Assembly (NCBI GenBank): GCA_029265075.1
Contig: JAJUJZ010000019.1
Span: 1-32,909, forward strand
Length of the DNA stretch: 32,909 nt
Direction: 5' to 3'
Source of the DNA: Gammaproteobacteria bacterium
Lineage (GTDB): Bacteria; Pseudomonadota; Gammaproteobacteria; Pseudomonadales; CAMLJR01
Below the pieces are notes generated by a model. The model made no database searches, had not been told where the DNA came from, and saw only the letters and a list, made by a program, of their open reading frames with translations. This document shows positions 26,139 to 32,909 of this stretch, piece after piece; position 1 is the first letter of the stretch, and the number at the start of each line of letters is the position of its first letter. The translations under genes and the position numbers were made by a program.

Positions 26139-26987
26139 TCAGAGGTTTGCAGCGGCGAATGTGTGGCAGGTGGCGGTGTCGCCGGTCTCAAAGCCAGTGC
26201 GGAACCAGCGCTCGCGCTGCGCTGACGTTCCATGGGTGAAGGCGTCGGGCACCACCGTGCCGCGACTCGCCTGCTGCAGGCGATCATCGCCAATTGCGCT
26301 GGCAGCCTGCAGCGCCGCTTCCTGATCGCCCGCCTCCAGCCACTGATGACGCTGCTGAGCATGGTGCGCCCAGACGCCGGCCAGGCAGTCGGCCTGCAGT
26401 TCCTGCCGCACCAGCAGCCCGCCGGCACCCTCCAGTCGCTCGCCGCGCTGGCGCGCCAGCTGGACCTGCTGCGTCACGCCCAGCAGCGTCTGCACATGGT
26501 GGCCCACCTCATGGGCGATGACGTACGCCTGGGCAAAGTCCCCCGCCGCGGCAAAGCGGGTCGCCATCTCGGCGAAAAAGCTCAGATCGAGATAGACCTG
26601 CTGATCGGCCGGGCAGTAGAACGGGCCTGCCGCAGCACTCGCCAGACCGCAGGCAGACTGCACACTGCCCCGGAACAGCACGAGGGTGGGATCGCGATAA
26701 GTCTCGCCTGCTTCGGTGAAGAGCGCGTGCCAGGTGTCCTCCGTATCGCCGAGGATGGCGCGCACGAACTCCGCTTCGCGATCATCGGCCGGCGGGGCGC
26801 CCGCTTCGGATGTCACCTGACTGGTGCCGCCAAACTGATCGAGCATGACGAGCGGATCCTGTCCGGTGAGCAGGCTCAGCGCGATGATTATCACCACGCC
26901 GCCCAGCCCGAGACCGCCAGCGGTGCGCAGGCCGCGCCCGCGTGCGTCCACCACATTGTCGCTACGTCGTGCCCGTTGCCAGCGCAT
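26139..26987 (-). CDS. ypfJ: Neutral zinc metallopeptidase, YpfJ/KPN_00710 family
   Basis: This is a predicted inner-membrane-anchored zinc protease of 282 residues. The start is the ATG at 26987, with GGGAGAG upstream; the longest frame reaches 27017 and adds ten unrelated residues. It opens MRWQRARRSDNVVDARG, the usual YpfJ N-terminus, then a hydrophobic anchor (about 27-41). The catalytic motif HEVGHH is at 159-164, and Glu-containing RQELQADCLAGVWAH lies downstream, providing the third ligand region. FYCPADQQVYLDLSFF is a further family block. The substrate is unknown. It sits between leuS and lnt, separated from lnt by 169 bases. Confidence 0.93.
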   Translation of the reverse strand: MRWQRARRSDNVVDARGRGLRTAGGLGLGGVVIIIALSLLTGQDPLVMLDQFGGTSQVTSEAGAPPADDREAEFVRAILGDTEDTWHALFTEAGETYRDPTLVLFRGSVQSACGLASAAAGPFYCPADQQVYLDLSFFAEMATRFAAAGDFAQAYVIAHEVGHHVQTLLGVTQQVQLARQRGERLEGAGGLLVRQELQADCLAGVWAHHAQQRHQWLEAGDQEAALQAASAIGDDRLQQASRGTVVPDAFTHGTSAQRERWFRTGFETGDTATCHTFAAANL

Positions 26988-27156
26988 GGTGCTCTCCCGA
27001 CGGTAACAGAGGAGCATTGGACCGGCGGGTCGCGCGAGCGTTGCGTTGAGCAGGCGCTGCTACCCGCAGTGCAGGTGCAGGTCTCATCCTCTCCGCTGGG
27101 CAGGGGGAAGTGCGAGGCGGATGCTGGATCGCCGCTTGCGCGGGGATGGCGGAGTA

Positions 27157-28674
27157 TTACGCTCTCCGCGGCCCGAGTGAGCCCAGCATAACGGCCGCGA
27201 TCAGCAGCACCGGCCAGATACCGAAGCGGGCAAAAGGCGTCAGACCGGTGGTCGGCTGAATGTCGCCGGTCAGCGTCGCGCGCTCAAACTGGGGCAGGCG
27301 CGCAGTGATAACCCCGCGGTGATCGATCAGGGCGGTGACGCCGTTGCCGGTGCCGCGGATCATCGGCCGTCCGCTCTCGAGCGCACGCATCTGCGCCATC
27401 TCCAGATGCTGCAGGGGGCCGATCGAGCGGCCGAACCAGGCATCGTTGCTGATGGTGAGCAGCACATCGGTCGCTGGCAGCCAGTCCGTTACCAGCGCCG
27501 GGTAGACGGCCTCGTAGCAGATCAGCGGTCCCAGCTGCAGCGCACCGGCGCGGAGCGGCGCCTGATCACTGCCGCCGGGATGGAAGCTGGACATGGGCAG
27601 ATCGAAGAACCGGATCAGTCCGCGCAGCAGGCTCTCCAGCGGCACGTATTCGCCGAATGGGACCAGCCGCTGTTTGTGATAGATGCCACTGCCGTTGCCG
27701 AGCGCGAGTGCGCTGTTGAAATAGTGCGGGCGCCCGCCAGGCCCACCGGACTCCCGGAAGGGAATGCCGGTAATAAGCGTGGCGTTGTGGCGCCGGGCAC
27801 GCTCGGCCTGCGTGTCGAGGAAGGGCCTGGCCTGATCGTAGAAACTGGTGATGGCCGCTTCCGGCCAGATGACGATATCGGCCTCCGCCCAGAGCGGAGC
27901 GCTCAGCGTGTCGTAGGCGTCGAGCGTGGCGCGGTAGTGGGCCGGGTCCCACTTCACGGTCTGGGGGATATTGGCCTGCACCAGCGCCACTGTGACGGGG
28001 TCGCCTTGCGGTTCGACCCATTCCAGCCGGCTGGCGCCCCAGCCGCCCAGCCACACGGCCAGCAGCGCGAGCAGCAGGGCGATCCGGCTGCGCTGGTGAT
28101 GCGCATGGCGGGCGAACAGGAGAGGGTGGGCCAGAGCGGCGCCGGTGAGCGCGACTGCCAGGCTGATGCCGAACACGCCGAGCAGCGGCGCCCAGCCGGC
28201 CAGTGGTGTATCGAGATGGCCATAGCCCAGATAGAGCCATGGGAAGCCCGTCAGCAGCCAGCTGCGCAGCCACTCCCACACGACCCAGAGCGCGGCAAAG
28301 CCGAGCCAGCGACCGCCGCGACGGTCCCGTACCCAGCGTGCATAGCTCCACGCAAAACTGGCGTGCAGCAGCGCCAGTCCCAGACAGAACAGCAGGGTGA
28401 GCGTGGCAGCCAGCGGGACCGGCGCGTAGCCGTAGACATGAATGCTGACGTAGACCCAGGAGACGCCGGCCAGCCAGAAGCCGGCGCCGTACCACCAGCC
28501 ACGCGCCAGCGCCTGACGCGGTGTGAGGTCAGCCAGCAGGCGCGCCAGCAGTGCGATGGAAAGAATGCCGAGCGGCCAGAGCCCGAAAGGTGCCAGCGAC
28601 AGGGTTACCAGGACGCCGGCACCTGCCGCCAGCAGATGGCCCGGCCAGCCAGGGCTGAACAGGCGCTGGATCAA
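27157..28674 (-). CDS. lnt: Apolipoprotein N-acyltransferase
   Basis: Lnt adds the third acyl chain to the N-terminal cysteine of lipoproteins in the inner membrane, the last maturation step before Lol export. The product has 505 residues: about seven membrane helices (residues 1-215) and a nitrilase-like periplasmic domain. The catalytic triad is Glu272 (VIWPEAAI), Lys334 (IYHKQRLVPFGEYVP) and Cys386 (LICYEAVYP), close to E. coli numbering (267, 335, 387). The start is a TTG at 28674, as no ATG or GTG lies near; GAGG upstream supports it. It follows corC with one base between, so the two are cotranscribed. RlpA and LptE in this window would be substrates. Confidence 0.96.
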   Translation of the reverse strand: MIQRLFSPGWPGHLLAAGAGVLVTLSLAPFGLWPLGILSIALLARLLADLTPRQALARGWWYGAGFWLAGVSWVYVSIHVYGYAPVPLAATLTLLFCLGLALLHASFAWSYARWVRDRRGGRWLGFAALWVVWEWLRSWLLTGFPWLYLGYGHLDTPLAGWAPLLGVFGISLAVALTGAALAHPLLFARHAHHQRSRIALLLALLAVWLGGWGASRLEWVEPQGDPVTVALVQANIPQTVKWDPAHYRATLDAYDTLSAPLWAEADIVIWPEAAITSFYDQARPFLDTQAERARRHNATLITGIPFRESGGPGGRPHYFNSALALGNGSGIYHKQRLVPFGEYVPLESLLRGLIRFFDLPMSSFHPGGSDQAPLRAGALQLGPLICYEAVYPALVTDWLPATDVLLTISNDAWFGRSIGPLQHLEMAQMRALESGRPMIRGTGNGVTALIDHRGVITARLPQFERATLTGDIQPTTGLTPFARFGIWPVLLIAAVMLGSLGPRRA

Positions 28675-28675
28675 A

Positions 28676-29527
28676 TCAGCTCGCCTCGGGCGCCGGGCTC
28701 ATCCGCAGCAGATGCAGCTGACGGTTGTCGGCATTGAGCACCCGGAACTGATAGCCACCGACTGTGGCGATCTCGTTGCGATGCGGCAGATAGCCGAACT
28801 GTTGCAGGATGAGACCGCCGATGGTGTCGAACTCCTCATCACTGAAATCAGTATGGAACTGCTCGTTGAAATCCTCGATCGGCATCAGCGCGCGCACCAG
28901 ATAGTCGGTTTCACTGATCTGCCGCACATAGGTGTCTTCGTCGACATCGTGTTCGTCCTCGATGTCGCCGACGATCTCCTCGAGCACGTCCTCGATGGTG
29001 ACGAGACCGGAAACGCCACCATATTCGTCGATAACCACCGCCATATGGTTGCGATTTTCGCGAAACTCGCGCAGCAGGACATTGAGCCGCTTGCTTTCCG
29101 GGACAAAGACAGCCGGCCGCAGCAGGCTGCGGATATTGACCTGGTCGGCCTCGCCTTTGAGAATCTGCGGCAGCAGATCCTTGGCCAGCAGAATGCCGAG
29201 TACGTTGTCGAGGCCTTCGCCCACCACCGGATAGCGTGAATGGGCGGTCTCGATGATTTTCGGCAACAGCTTCGAGAGCGGGACGTCTGCCTTCAGCACA
29301 TCCATCTGGGCGCGCGGCACCATGATTTCGCGCACCTGCATATCGCCTACGTGCAGCGCACCTTCGATGATTCGCAGGGCATCGCCATCGATGATCTTTT
29401 CTGCGCAGGCGGCTGTCAGCAGCCGTTGCAGGTCGGCGCGCGTACGCGGCTCGCCGGAAAATACATGAGCGATACGCTCGAACCAGGATATGCGTTCGTG
29501 CGGCTCCTGACTGTTGTCGTCAGCCAT
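28676..29527 (-). CDS. corC: CorC/HlyC family CBS-domain protein (YbeX)
   Basis: This is a cytosolic protein with a CBS-domain pair and a C-terminal CorC/HlyC domain; it was linked to magnesium and cobalt efflux in enteric bacteria, and E. coli YbeX has been tied to ribosome and magnesium balance. It has 283 residues. The first CBS domain includes [19 protein letters not shown] and [18 protein letters not shown]; the second includes [21 protein letters not shown]. The C-terminal domain includes [20 protein letters not shown]. It overlaps ybeY by eight bases. It lacks a membrane domain, so it is of the short CorC type. Confidence 0.96.
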   Translation of the reverse strand: MADDNSQEPHERISWFERIAHVFSGEPRTRADLQRLLTAACAEKIIDGDALRIIEGALHVGDMQVREIMVPRAQMDVLKADVPLSKLLPKIIETAHSRYPVVGEGLDNVLGILLAKDLLPQILKGEADQVNIRSLLRPAVFVPESKRLNVLLREFRENRNHMAVVIDEYGGVSGLVTIEDVLEEIVGDIEDEHDVDEDTYVRQISETDYLVRALMPIEDFNEQFHTDFSDEEFDTIGGLILQQFGYLPHRNEIATVGGYQFRVLNADNRQLHLLRMSPAPEAS

Positions 29528-30011
29528 GGCTTTGGGTGCTGTCCTCCGAAAGGCCTGGGGTAAGTTGATAGGGGTCCGGGAAGCCGAGCCGGGCCAGAAT
29601 CGCTGTTTCCAGCGCTTCCATGGCGTCGGCCTCGTCTTCTTCGATATGGTCGTAGCCGAGCAGATGCAGGGTGCCGTGCACCGTCAGGTGGGCCCAGTGC
29701 GCCTGCGCCGGTTTGTGCTGGTCGGCAGCTTCGCGCGCCACCACGGGAGCGCAGATGGCAATGTCGCCCAGCAGCTCGAGCTCCAGCTCCGGCGGCAGGT
29801 CGGCCGGAAACGAGAGCACATTGGTGGCGTAGTCCTTGCCGCGGTAGTCGCGGTTGAGGGTGCGCATTTCCTCCTCGTCGATCAGCCGCAGGCTGACCTC
29901 GGCGCGGTCGCGATGGTCATGCAGCGCCGCCGCAACCCAACGTTCGAAGTCCGCTGTCGAGGGGAGAGTGGTGGCGCTGGTGGCCACCTGGATGTCTAGC
30001 TCGAGGTTCAT
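29520..30011 (-). CDS. ybeY: Endoribonuclease YbeY
   Basis: YbeY is a zinc-dependent endoribonuclease needed for 16S rRNA 3'-end maturation and ribosome quality control. The product has 163 residues. The metal-binding motif is complete: His112, His116 and His122 in [27 protein letters not shown] (about 55-69) is the conserved upstream block and LGDIAIC the next. Start and stop overlap ybeZ (ATGA, four bases) and corC (eight bases), a tightly coupled set. Confidence 0.97.
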   Translation of the reverse strand: MNLELDIQVATSATTLPSTADFERWVAAALHDHRDRAEVSLRLIDEEEMRTLNRDYRGKDYATNVLSFPADLPPELELELLGDIAICAPVVAREAADQHKPAQAHWAHLTVHGTLHLLGYDHIEEDEADAMEALETAILARLGFPDPYQLTPGLSEDSTQSHG

Positions 30012-31030
30012 TGCCGGGGCTGGTCGCCGGAGAGGCCGTCGCCCTCATAGCGGTCATAGGCTTCGACAATGGCCTGCACCAGCGGGTGACGTACCACGTC
30101 CTTCGCTTCGAAGTAGGTAATGTTGATGCCCGGTACGCCGTCAAGCACCTTCAGCACATGGGTGAGCCCCGACTGGGTGCCGCGCGGCAGGTCGATCTGC
30201 GTCGCATCGCCGGTGATTACTGCAGTGGAGCCGAAACCAATACGCGTCAGAAACATCTTCATCTGCTCGCGGGTGGTGTTCTGGCTCTCGTCGAGAATGA
30301 TGAAGGCGTCGTTCAGCGTGCGGCCGCGCATGTAGGCCAGCGGCGCGATCTCGATGATGTTGCGCTCGATCAGCTTGGTCACGTTTTCGTAGCCGAGCAT
30401 CTCGTAGAGAGCGTCATAAAGCGGCCGCAGGTAAGGGTCGATCTTCTGCGCCAGATCGCCCGGCAGAAAACCCAGTTTTTCGCCCGCTTCGACGGCCGGG
30501 CGCACCAGCAGAATCCGGCGTACCCGGTCTTGGGTCAGCGCTTCTACCGCGCAGGCGACGGCCAGATAGGTCTTGCCGGTACCCGCCGGACCAATGCCGA
30601 AGGTGATGTCGTGATTCTGTATCGAACGGACATAGCCCTGCTGATTCCTGCCGCGGGGCTTGATGGTCTGCTTGCGGGCCTGAATGACCGGAATCGGGGC
30701 GGTCGCGCCCGCCTCGTCAGCGCCGGCAGCGGCGTCGCTGCCGGGTGGCGCGACACCACTTTCCTGAATATGCAGATGGACCAGATCGGGGCTCAGCTGG
30801 ACGCCACGCTGAGCATCTTCATGCAGGGCCATGAGCACGCCACGGGCGGCGTCGGCCCGGCGGGGCTGTCCCTCGACATAGAAGAGGTTGCCGCGGGACT
30901 TGATCGATACACCCAGCCGTTCCTCGATCAGCCGGATGTGCTGATCGAACGGGCCACACAGATTGGCCAGCAGACGGGTATCAGCTGGTTCGAGAGTCAG
31001 AGCGCTGTTCAGGGTCGCAGTTCGTTTCAA
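30008..31030 (-). CDS. ybeZ: PhoH-like ATPase YbeZ
   Basis: This is a PhoH-family P-loop ATPase that works with YbeY in RNA metabolism. The Walker A is GPAGTGKT (about 147-154 of 340) and the Walker B region is [12 protein letters not shown]. The N-terminus [21 protein letters not shown] aligns with family members. No ATG or GTG lies near the expected start: I chose the TTG at 31030, which gives a normal-length N-terminus. A TTG at 31102 would add 24 residues without family similarity. The start is therefore uncertain; the rest is not. A hairpin separates it from miaB upstream, so it probably has its own promoter. Confidence 0.93.
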   Translation of the reverse strand: MKRTATLNSALTLEPADTRLLANLCGPFDQHIRLIEERLGVSIKSRGNLFYVEGQPRRADAARGVLMALHEDAQRGVQLSPDLVHLHIQESGVAPPGSDAAAGADEAGATAPIPVIQARKQTIKPRGRNQQGYVRSIQNHDITFGIGPAGTGKTYLAVACAVEALTQDRVRRILLVRPAVEAGEKLGFLPGDLAQKIDPYLRPLYDALYEMLGYENVTKLIERNIIEIAPLAYMRGRTLNDAFIILDESQNTTREQMKMFLTRIGFGSTAVITGDATQIDLPRGTQSGLTHVLKVLDGVPGINITYFEAKDVVRHPLVQAIVEAYDRYEGDGLSGDQPRQ

Positions 31031-31149
31031 GAGTCGGTTGTGGCCAGCACGGCTACGCGAGTCGGGCTCGCTAGGATACCGCCAACGTGGGGGTGAGCCC
31101 AAGCCTTTTAAAGGGGGTGCCGCCGAGTGCGGGCCGGCGGAGGTGGAAA

Positions 31150-31178
31150 GGCGCTATCTGTTGCCCCCAGATAGCGCC
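31150..31178 (-). terminator. Hairpin terminator after miaB
   Basis: GGCGCTATCTG (31150-31160) and CAGATAGCGCC (31168-31178) form a perfect 11-base-pair stem with a 7-base loop, starting three bases after the miaB stop. On the transcribed strand it is followed by TTTCC, a short T-run. It should end or reduce miaB transcription before ybeZ. Confidence 0.65.
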
Positions 31179-31180
31179 AG

Positions 31181-32563
31181 CTAGTCGAGCAGCTCGCCCC
31201 GCAGGCTGTTGGGGTAGGCATCGACGATGGCGACCTCACAGAACTCACCGATGAGGTTATGGTTGTCGGCGCGGAAGTTAACGACCCGGTTGTTTTCGGT
31301 GCGACCAGCCAGTTCGCCCGGGTCCTTGCGGGAGGGGCCGGTGACCAGAATGCGCTGCATGGTGCCGACCATGTTGCGGCTGATCTCCTGCGTCTGCTGA
31401 CTGATCCGGTTCTGCAGGATGGCCAGCCGGTGCTTCTTTACCTCTTCGGGCGTGTCATCGGCCAGCTGGGCTGCCGGTGTGCCGGGGCGGGCGCTGTAAA
31501 TAAAGCTGAACGAGTTGTCGAAGCCGACTTTGTGGATGAGGTCCATGGTCGCTTCGAAGTCAGCATCGGTCTCGCCGGGGAAGCCGACGATGAAGTCCGA
31601 GGACATGCTGATATTGGGTCGTACTGCCCGCAGTCGCTCGATCCGGTCGAGGTAGTCAGCGGCGGTATAGCCGCGCTTCATCGCCGCCAGGATGCGGTCC
31701 GAGCCACTCTGCACCGGCAGATGCAGGTGGTCCACCAGCTGGGGCAGCTCGGCGTAGACCGCGATCAGATCATCGCTGAACTCGGTGGGGTGGCTGGTGG
31801 TGTAGCGAATCCGTTCGATGCCGGATACTGCCGCCACATAGGTGAGCAGCTCGGCAAAGTCGATCATTTCGCCCAGCTGGTTGCGGCCGCGGTAGGCGTT
31901 GACGTTCTGCCCCAGCAGGTTGACCTCTTTGACGCCGCGCTCGGCCAGTGAGGCAATCTCGGCGATGACGTCCTCGAACGGCCGGCTTACTTCTTCACCG
32001 CGGGTGTAGGGCACTACACAGAAGGTGCAGTACTTGGAACATCCCTCCATGATGGAGACAAAGGCGCTCGGGCCCTCGACGCTGGGCTCGGGCAGCCGGT
32101 CGAATTTCTCGATCTCGGGGAAGGTCACGTCGACCAGAATCGGCCCGTCGGGCTTGCGCGCATTGATCATGTCGGGCACGCGGTGCAGGGTTTGCGGCCC
32201 GAAGATCACATCCACGTAGGGGGCGCGCTTGCCGATGGCCTCGCCTTCCTGGCTGGCCACACAGCCGCCGACGCCGATCACCAGATCGGGACGATGCTGC
32301 TTCAGCTGTTTCCACCGGCCCAGCTGGTGAAACACTTTTTCCTGGGCTTTTTCACGGATCGAGCAGGTATTGAGCAGCAGCACATCGGCTTCATTGGGAT
32401 CGTCGGTCGGCACCAGCCCGTGCGATACCCCGAGCAGGTCCCGGATCCGCGCCGAGTCATACTCGTTCATCTGGCAGCCGTGCGTTTCAATGTAGAGCTT
32501 GCGCGGCGCCGGCGGGGTCTCGGAGGCGGCGAATTCGGGCGTGACAGTGGTCTGATCGGTCAT
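31181..32563 (-). CDS. miaB: tRNA-2-methylthio-N6-dimethylallyladenosine synthase
   Basis: MiaB is a radical-SAM methylthiotransferase that converts i6A37 to ms2i6A37 in tRNAs reading UNN codons. It has 460 residues from the ATG at 32563; a frame back to 32614 adds unrelated sequence. The N-terminal (auxiliary) cluster uses Cys30 ([11 protein letters not shown]), Cys67 ([10 protein letters not shown]) and Cys101 (VGGCVAS). The radical-SAM cluster is Cys175, Cys179 and Cys182 ([17 protein letters not shown]). A C-terminal TRAM domain (about 385-455) binds tRNA. The miaB-ybeZ-ybeY-corC-lnt order is conserved in gammaproteobacteria. Confidence 0.98.
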   Translation of the reverse strand: MTDQTTVTPEFAASETPPAPRKLYIETHGCQMNEYDSARIRDLLGVSHGLVPTDDPNEADVLLLNTCSIREKAQEKVFHQLGRWKQLKQHRPDLVIGVGGCVASQEGEAIGKRAPYVDVIFGPQTLHRVPDMINARKPDGPILVDVTFPEIEKFDRLPEPSVEGPSAFVSIMEGCSKYCTFCVVPYTRGEEVSRPFEDVIAEIASLAERGVKEVNLLGQNVNAYRGRNQLGEMIDFAELLTYVAAVSGIERIRYTTSHPTEFSDDLIAVYAELPQLVDHLHLPVQSGSDRILAAMKRGYTAADYLDRIERLRAVRPNISMSSDFIVGFPGETDADFEATMDLIHKVGFDNSFSFIYSARPGTPAAQLADDTPEEVKKHRLAILQNRISQQTQEISRNMVGTMQRILVTGPSRKDPGELAGRTENNRVVNFRADNHNLIGEFCEVAIVDAYPNSLRGELLD

Positions 32564-32631
32564 GGCATTCTGATGGGGCGGATGCCCGGATGAAGAGGCT
32601 GGTGCAGCGAGCACAGCGAAAATGACCGGGA

Positions 32632-32660
32632 ATTATACCGTCGCAGCGCCGCCCTGCCCA
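32632..32660 (-). promoter_or_regulatory. Promoter of miaB
   Basis: On the reverse strand a perfect -10 TATAAT (32637-32632) is preceded by TGGGCA (32660-32655, four of six to -35) at 17 bases. It lies about 70 bases upstream of the miaB ATG in a GC-rich spacer, so this is one of the better promoter candidates in the window. Confidence 0.6.
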
Positions 32661-32700
32661 GCGCGATGAGGAAGGCCCCGTCGCCCCCGTCAGGCGGTGG

Positions 32701-32709
32701 TGTTATGAT
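32701..32709 (+). promoter_or_regulatory. Candidate extended -10 promoter of the DUF1820 gene
   Basis: TGT-TATGAT (32701-32709) fits an extended -10 (TGnTATAAT, one mismatch). It points away from miaB and lies 67 bases before the DUF1820 start. No convincing -35 is seen. Confidence 0.45.
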
Positions 32710-32775
32710 CGCCGGCCACTGTTTACCACCGGCCCGATCCGACGTGCCGGGGCTACTTGAGGTACTACGGCAGTC

Positions 32776-32909
32776 ATGGCGACACGCCCGATCTACAAGG
32801 TCCTGTTTCTCAATCAGAATCAGGTGTATGAAGTCTACGCTCGCGAGATTTACCAGAGCGAGATGTACGGTTTCATCGAGATTGAAGAGTTCGTCTTTGG
32901 CGAGCGCAG
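32776..32909 (+). CDS. DUF1820 family protein, N-terminal part (cut by window edge)
   Basis: The first 44 codons are read from the ATG at 32776 to the right edge. They begin MATRPIYKVLFLNQNQVYEV and continue with YAREIYQSEMYGFIEIEEFV, which I recognise as the DUF1820 family: small, about 100-residue gammaproteobacterial proteins of unknown function. A DUF1820 gene lies next to miaB in pseudomonads as I remember it, consistent with this divergent arrangement. The ribosome site is weak (GAGG lies about 13 bases upstream). Confidence 0.8.
   Translation, partial: MATRPIYKVLFLNQNQVYEVYAREIYQSEMYGFIEIEEFVFGER

Noticed and set aside
27319-28737. 472-codon plus-strand frame opposite lnt
   Set aside because: Antisense shadow: Gln/Ala/Arg-rich low-complexity protein with no motif, whereas lnt has its full catalytic triad.

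Overview
The window is chromosomal DNA from a GC-rich gammaproteobacterium. Housekeeping gene content and order match what I remember of the Pseudomonas-type leuS/lipA region (P. aeruginosa PA3979 to PA4007): miaB-ybeZ-ybeY-corC-lnt-leuS-lptE-holA on one side, and lipA-lipB-ybeD-dacA-rlpA-mltB-rodA-mrdA-rlmH-rsfS-nadD-proA on the other. I cannot name the genus from sequence alone. No tRNA, rRNA, CRISPR array, IS element or prophage was seen.

Layout. Positions 1-1466 (minus) hold the N-terminal two-thirds or so of an Mrp-type cation/proton antiporter subunit A, cut by the window edge. Positions 1806-3949 (plus) hold a glutathionyl-hydroquinone reductase and a tandem SnoaL/NTF2-like protein. 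Positions 4136-16230 (plus) are a dense run: proline synthesis (proA), NAD synthesis (nadD), ribosome silencing and 23S methylation (rsfS, rlmH), the cell-elongation murein machinery (mrdA, rodA, a MltB/SltB-type transglycosylase, rlpA, dacA), a D-amino-acid aminotransferase interrupted by a stop codon, and lipoate synthesis (ybeD, lipB, lipA). A 14-bp-stem hairpin ends this run.

Positions 16383-21954 are an accessory stretch between the two conserved convergent blocks: a TerC-family membrane protein (minus), then an ECF42-type sigma factor, its usual DGPF/YCII partner, a PhnB-like glyoxalase-fold protein, a Qac-type SMR efflux pump, a YfcE-like phosphoesterase, an arylamine N-acetyltransferase and a cold-shock protein with a long leader and a strong terminator. 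Positions 22048-32563 are all minus strand: holA, lptE and leuS (LPS assembly, replication, translation), a YpfJ-like zinc peptidase, lnt, corC, ybeY and ybeZ (lipoprotein maturation, RNA processing), and miaB. A DUF1820 gene starts divergently at the right edge.

The most notable observations are: (1) an in-frame TAA at codon 17 of the D-amino-acid aminotransferase gene, with an ATG ten bases after it; (2) a TGTCGA-17 nt-CGAC element upstream of the DGPF gene that fits the promoter motif I recall for ECF42 sigma factors, implying a self-contained sigma/target module; (3) the clustering of accessory stress and detoxification genes exactly at the convergence point of two conserved operons; and (4) a structured leader in front of terC.
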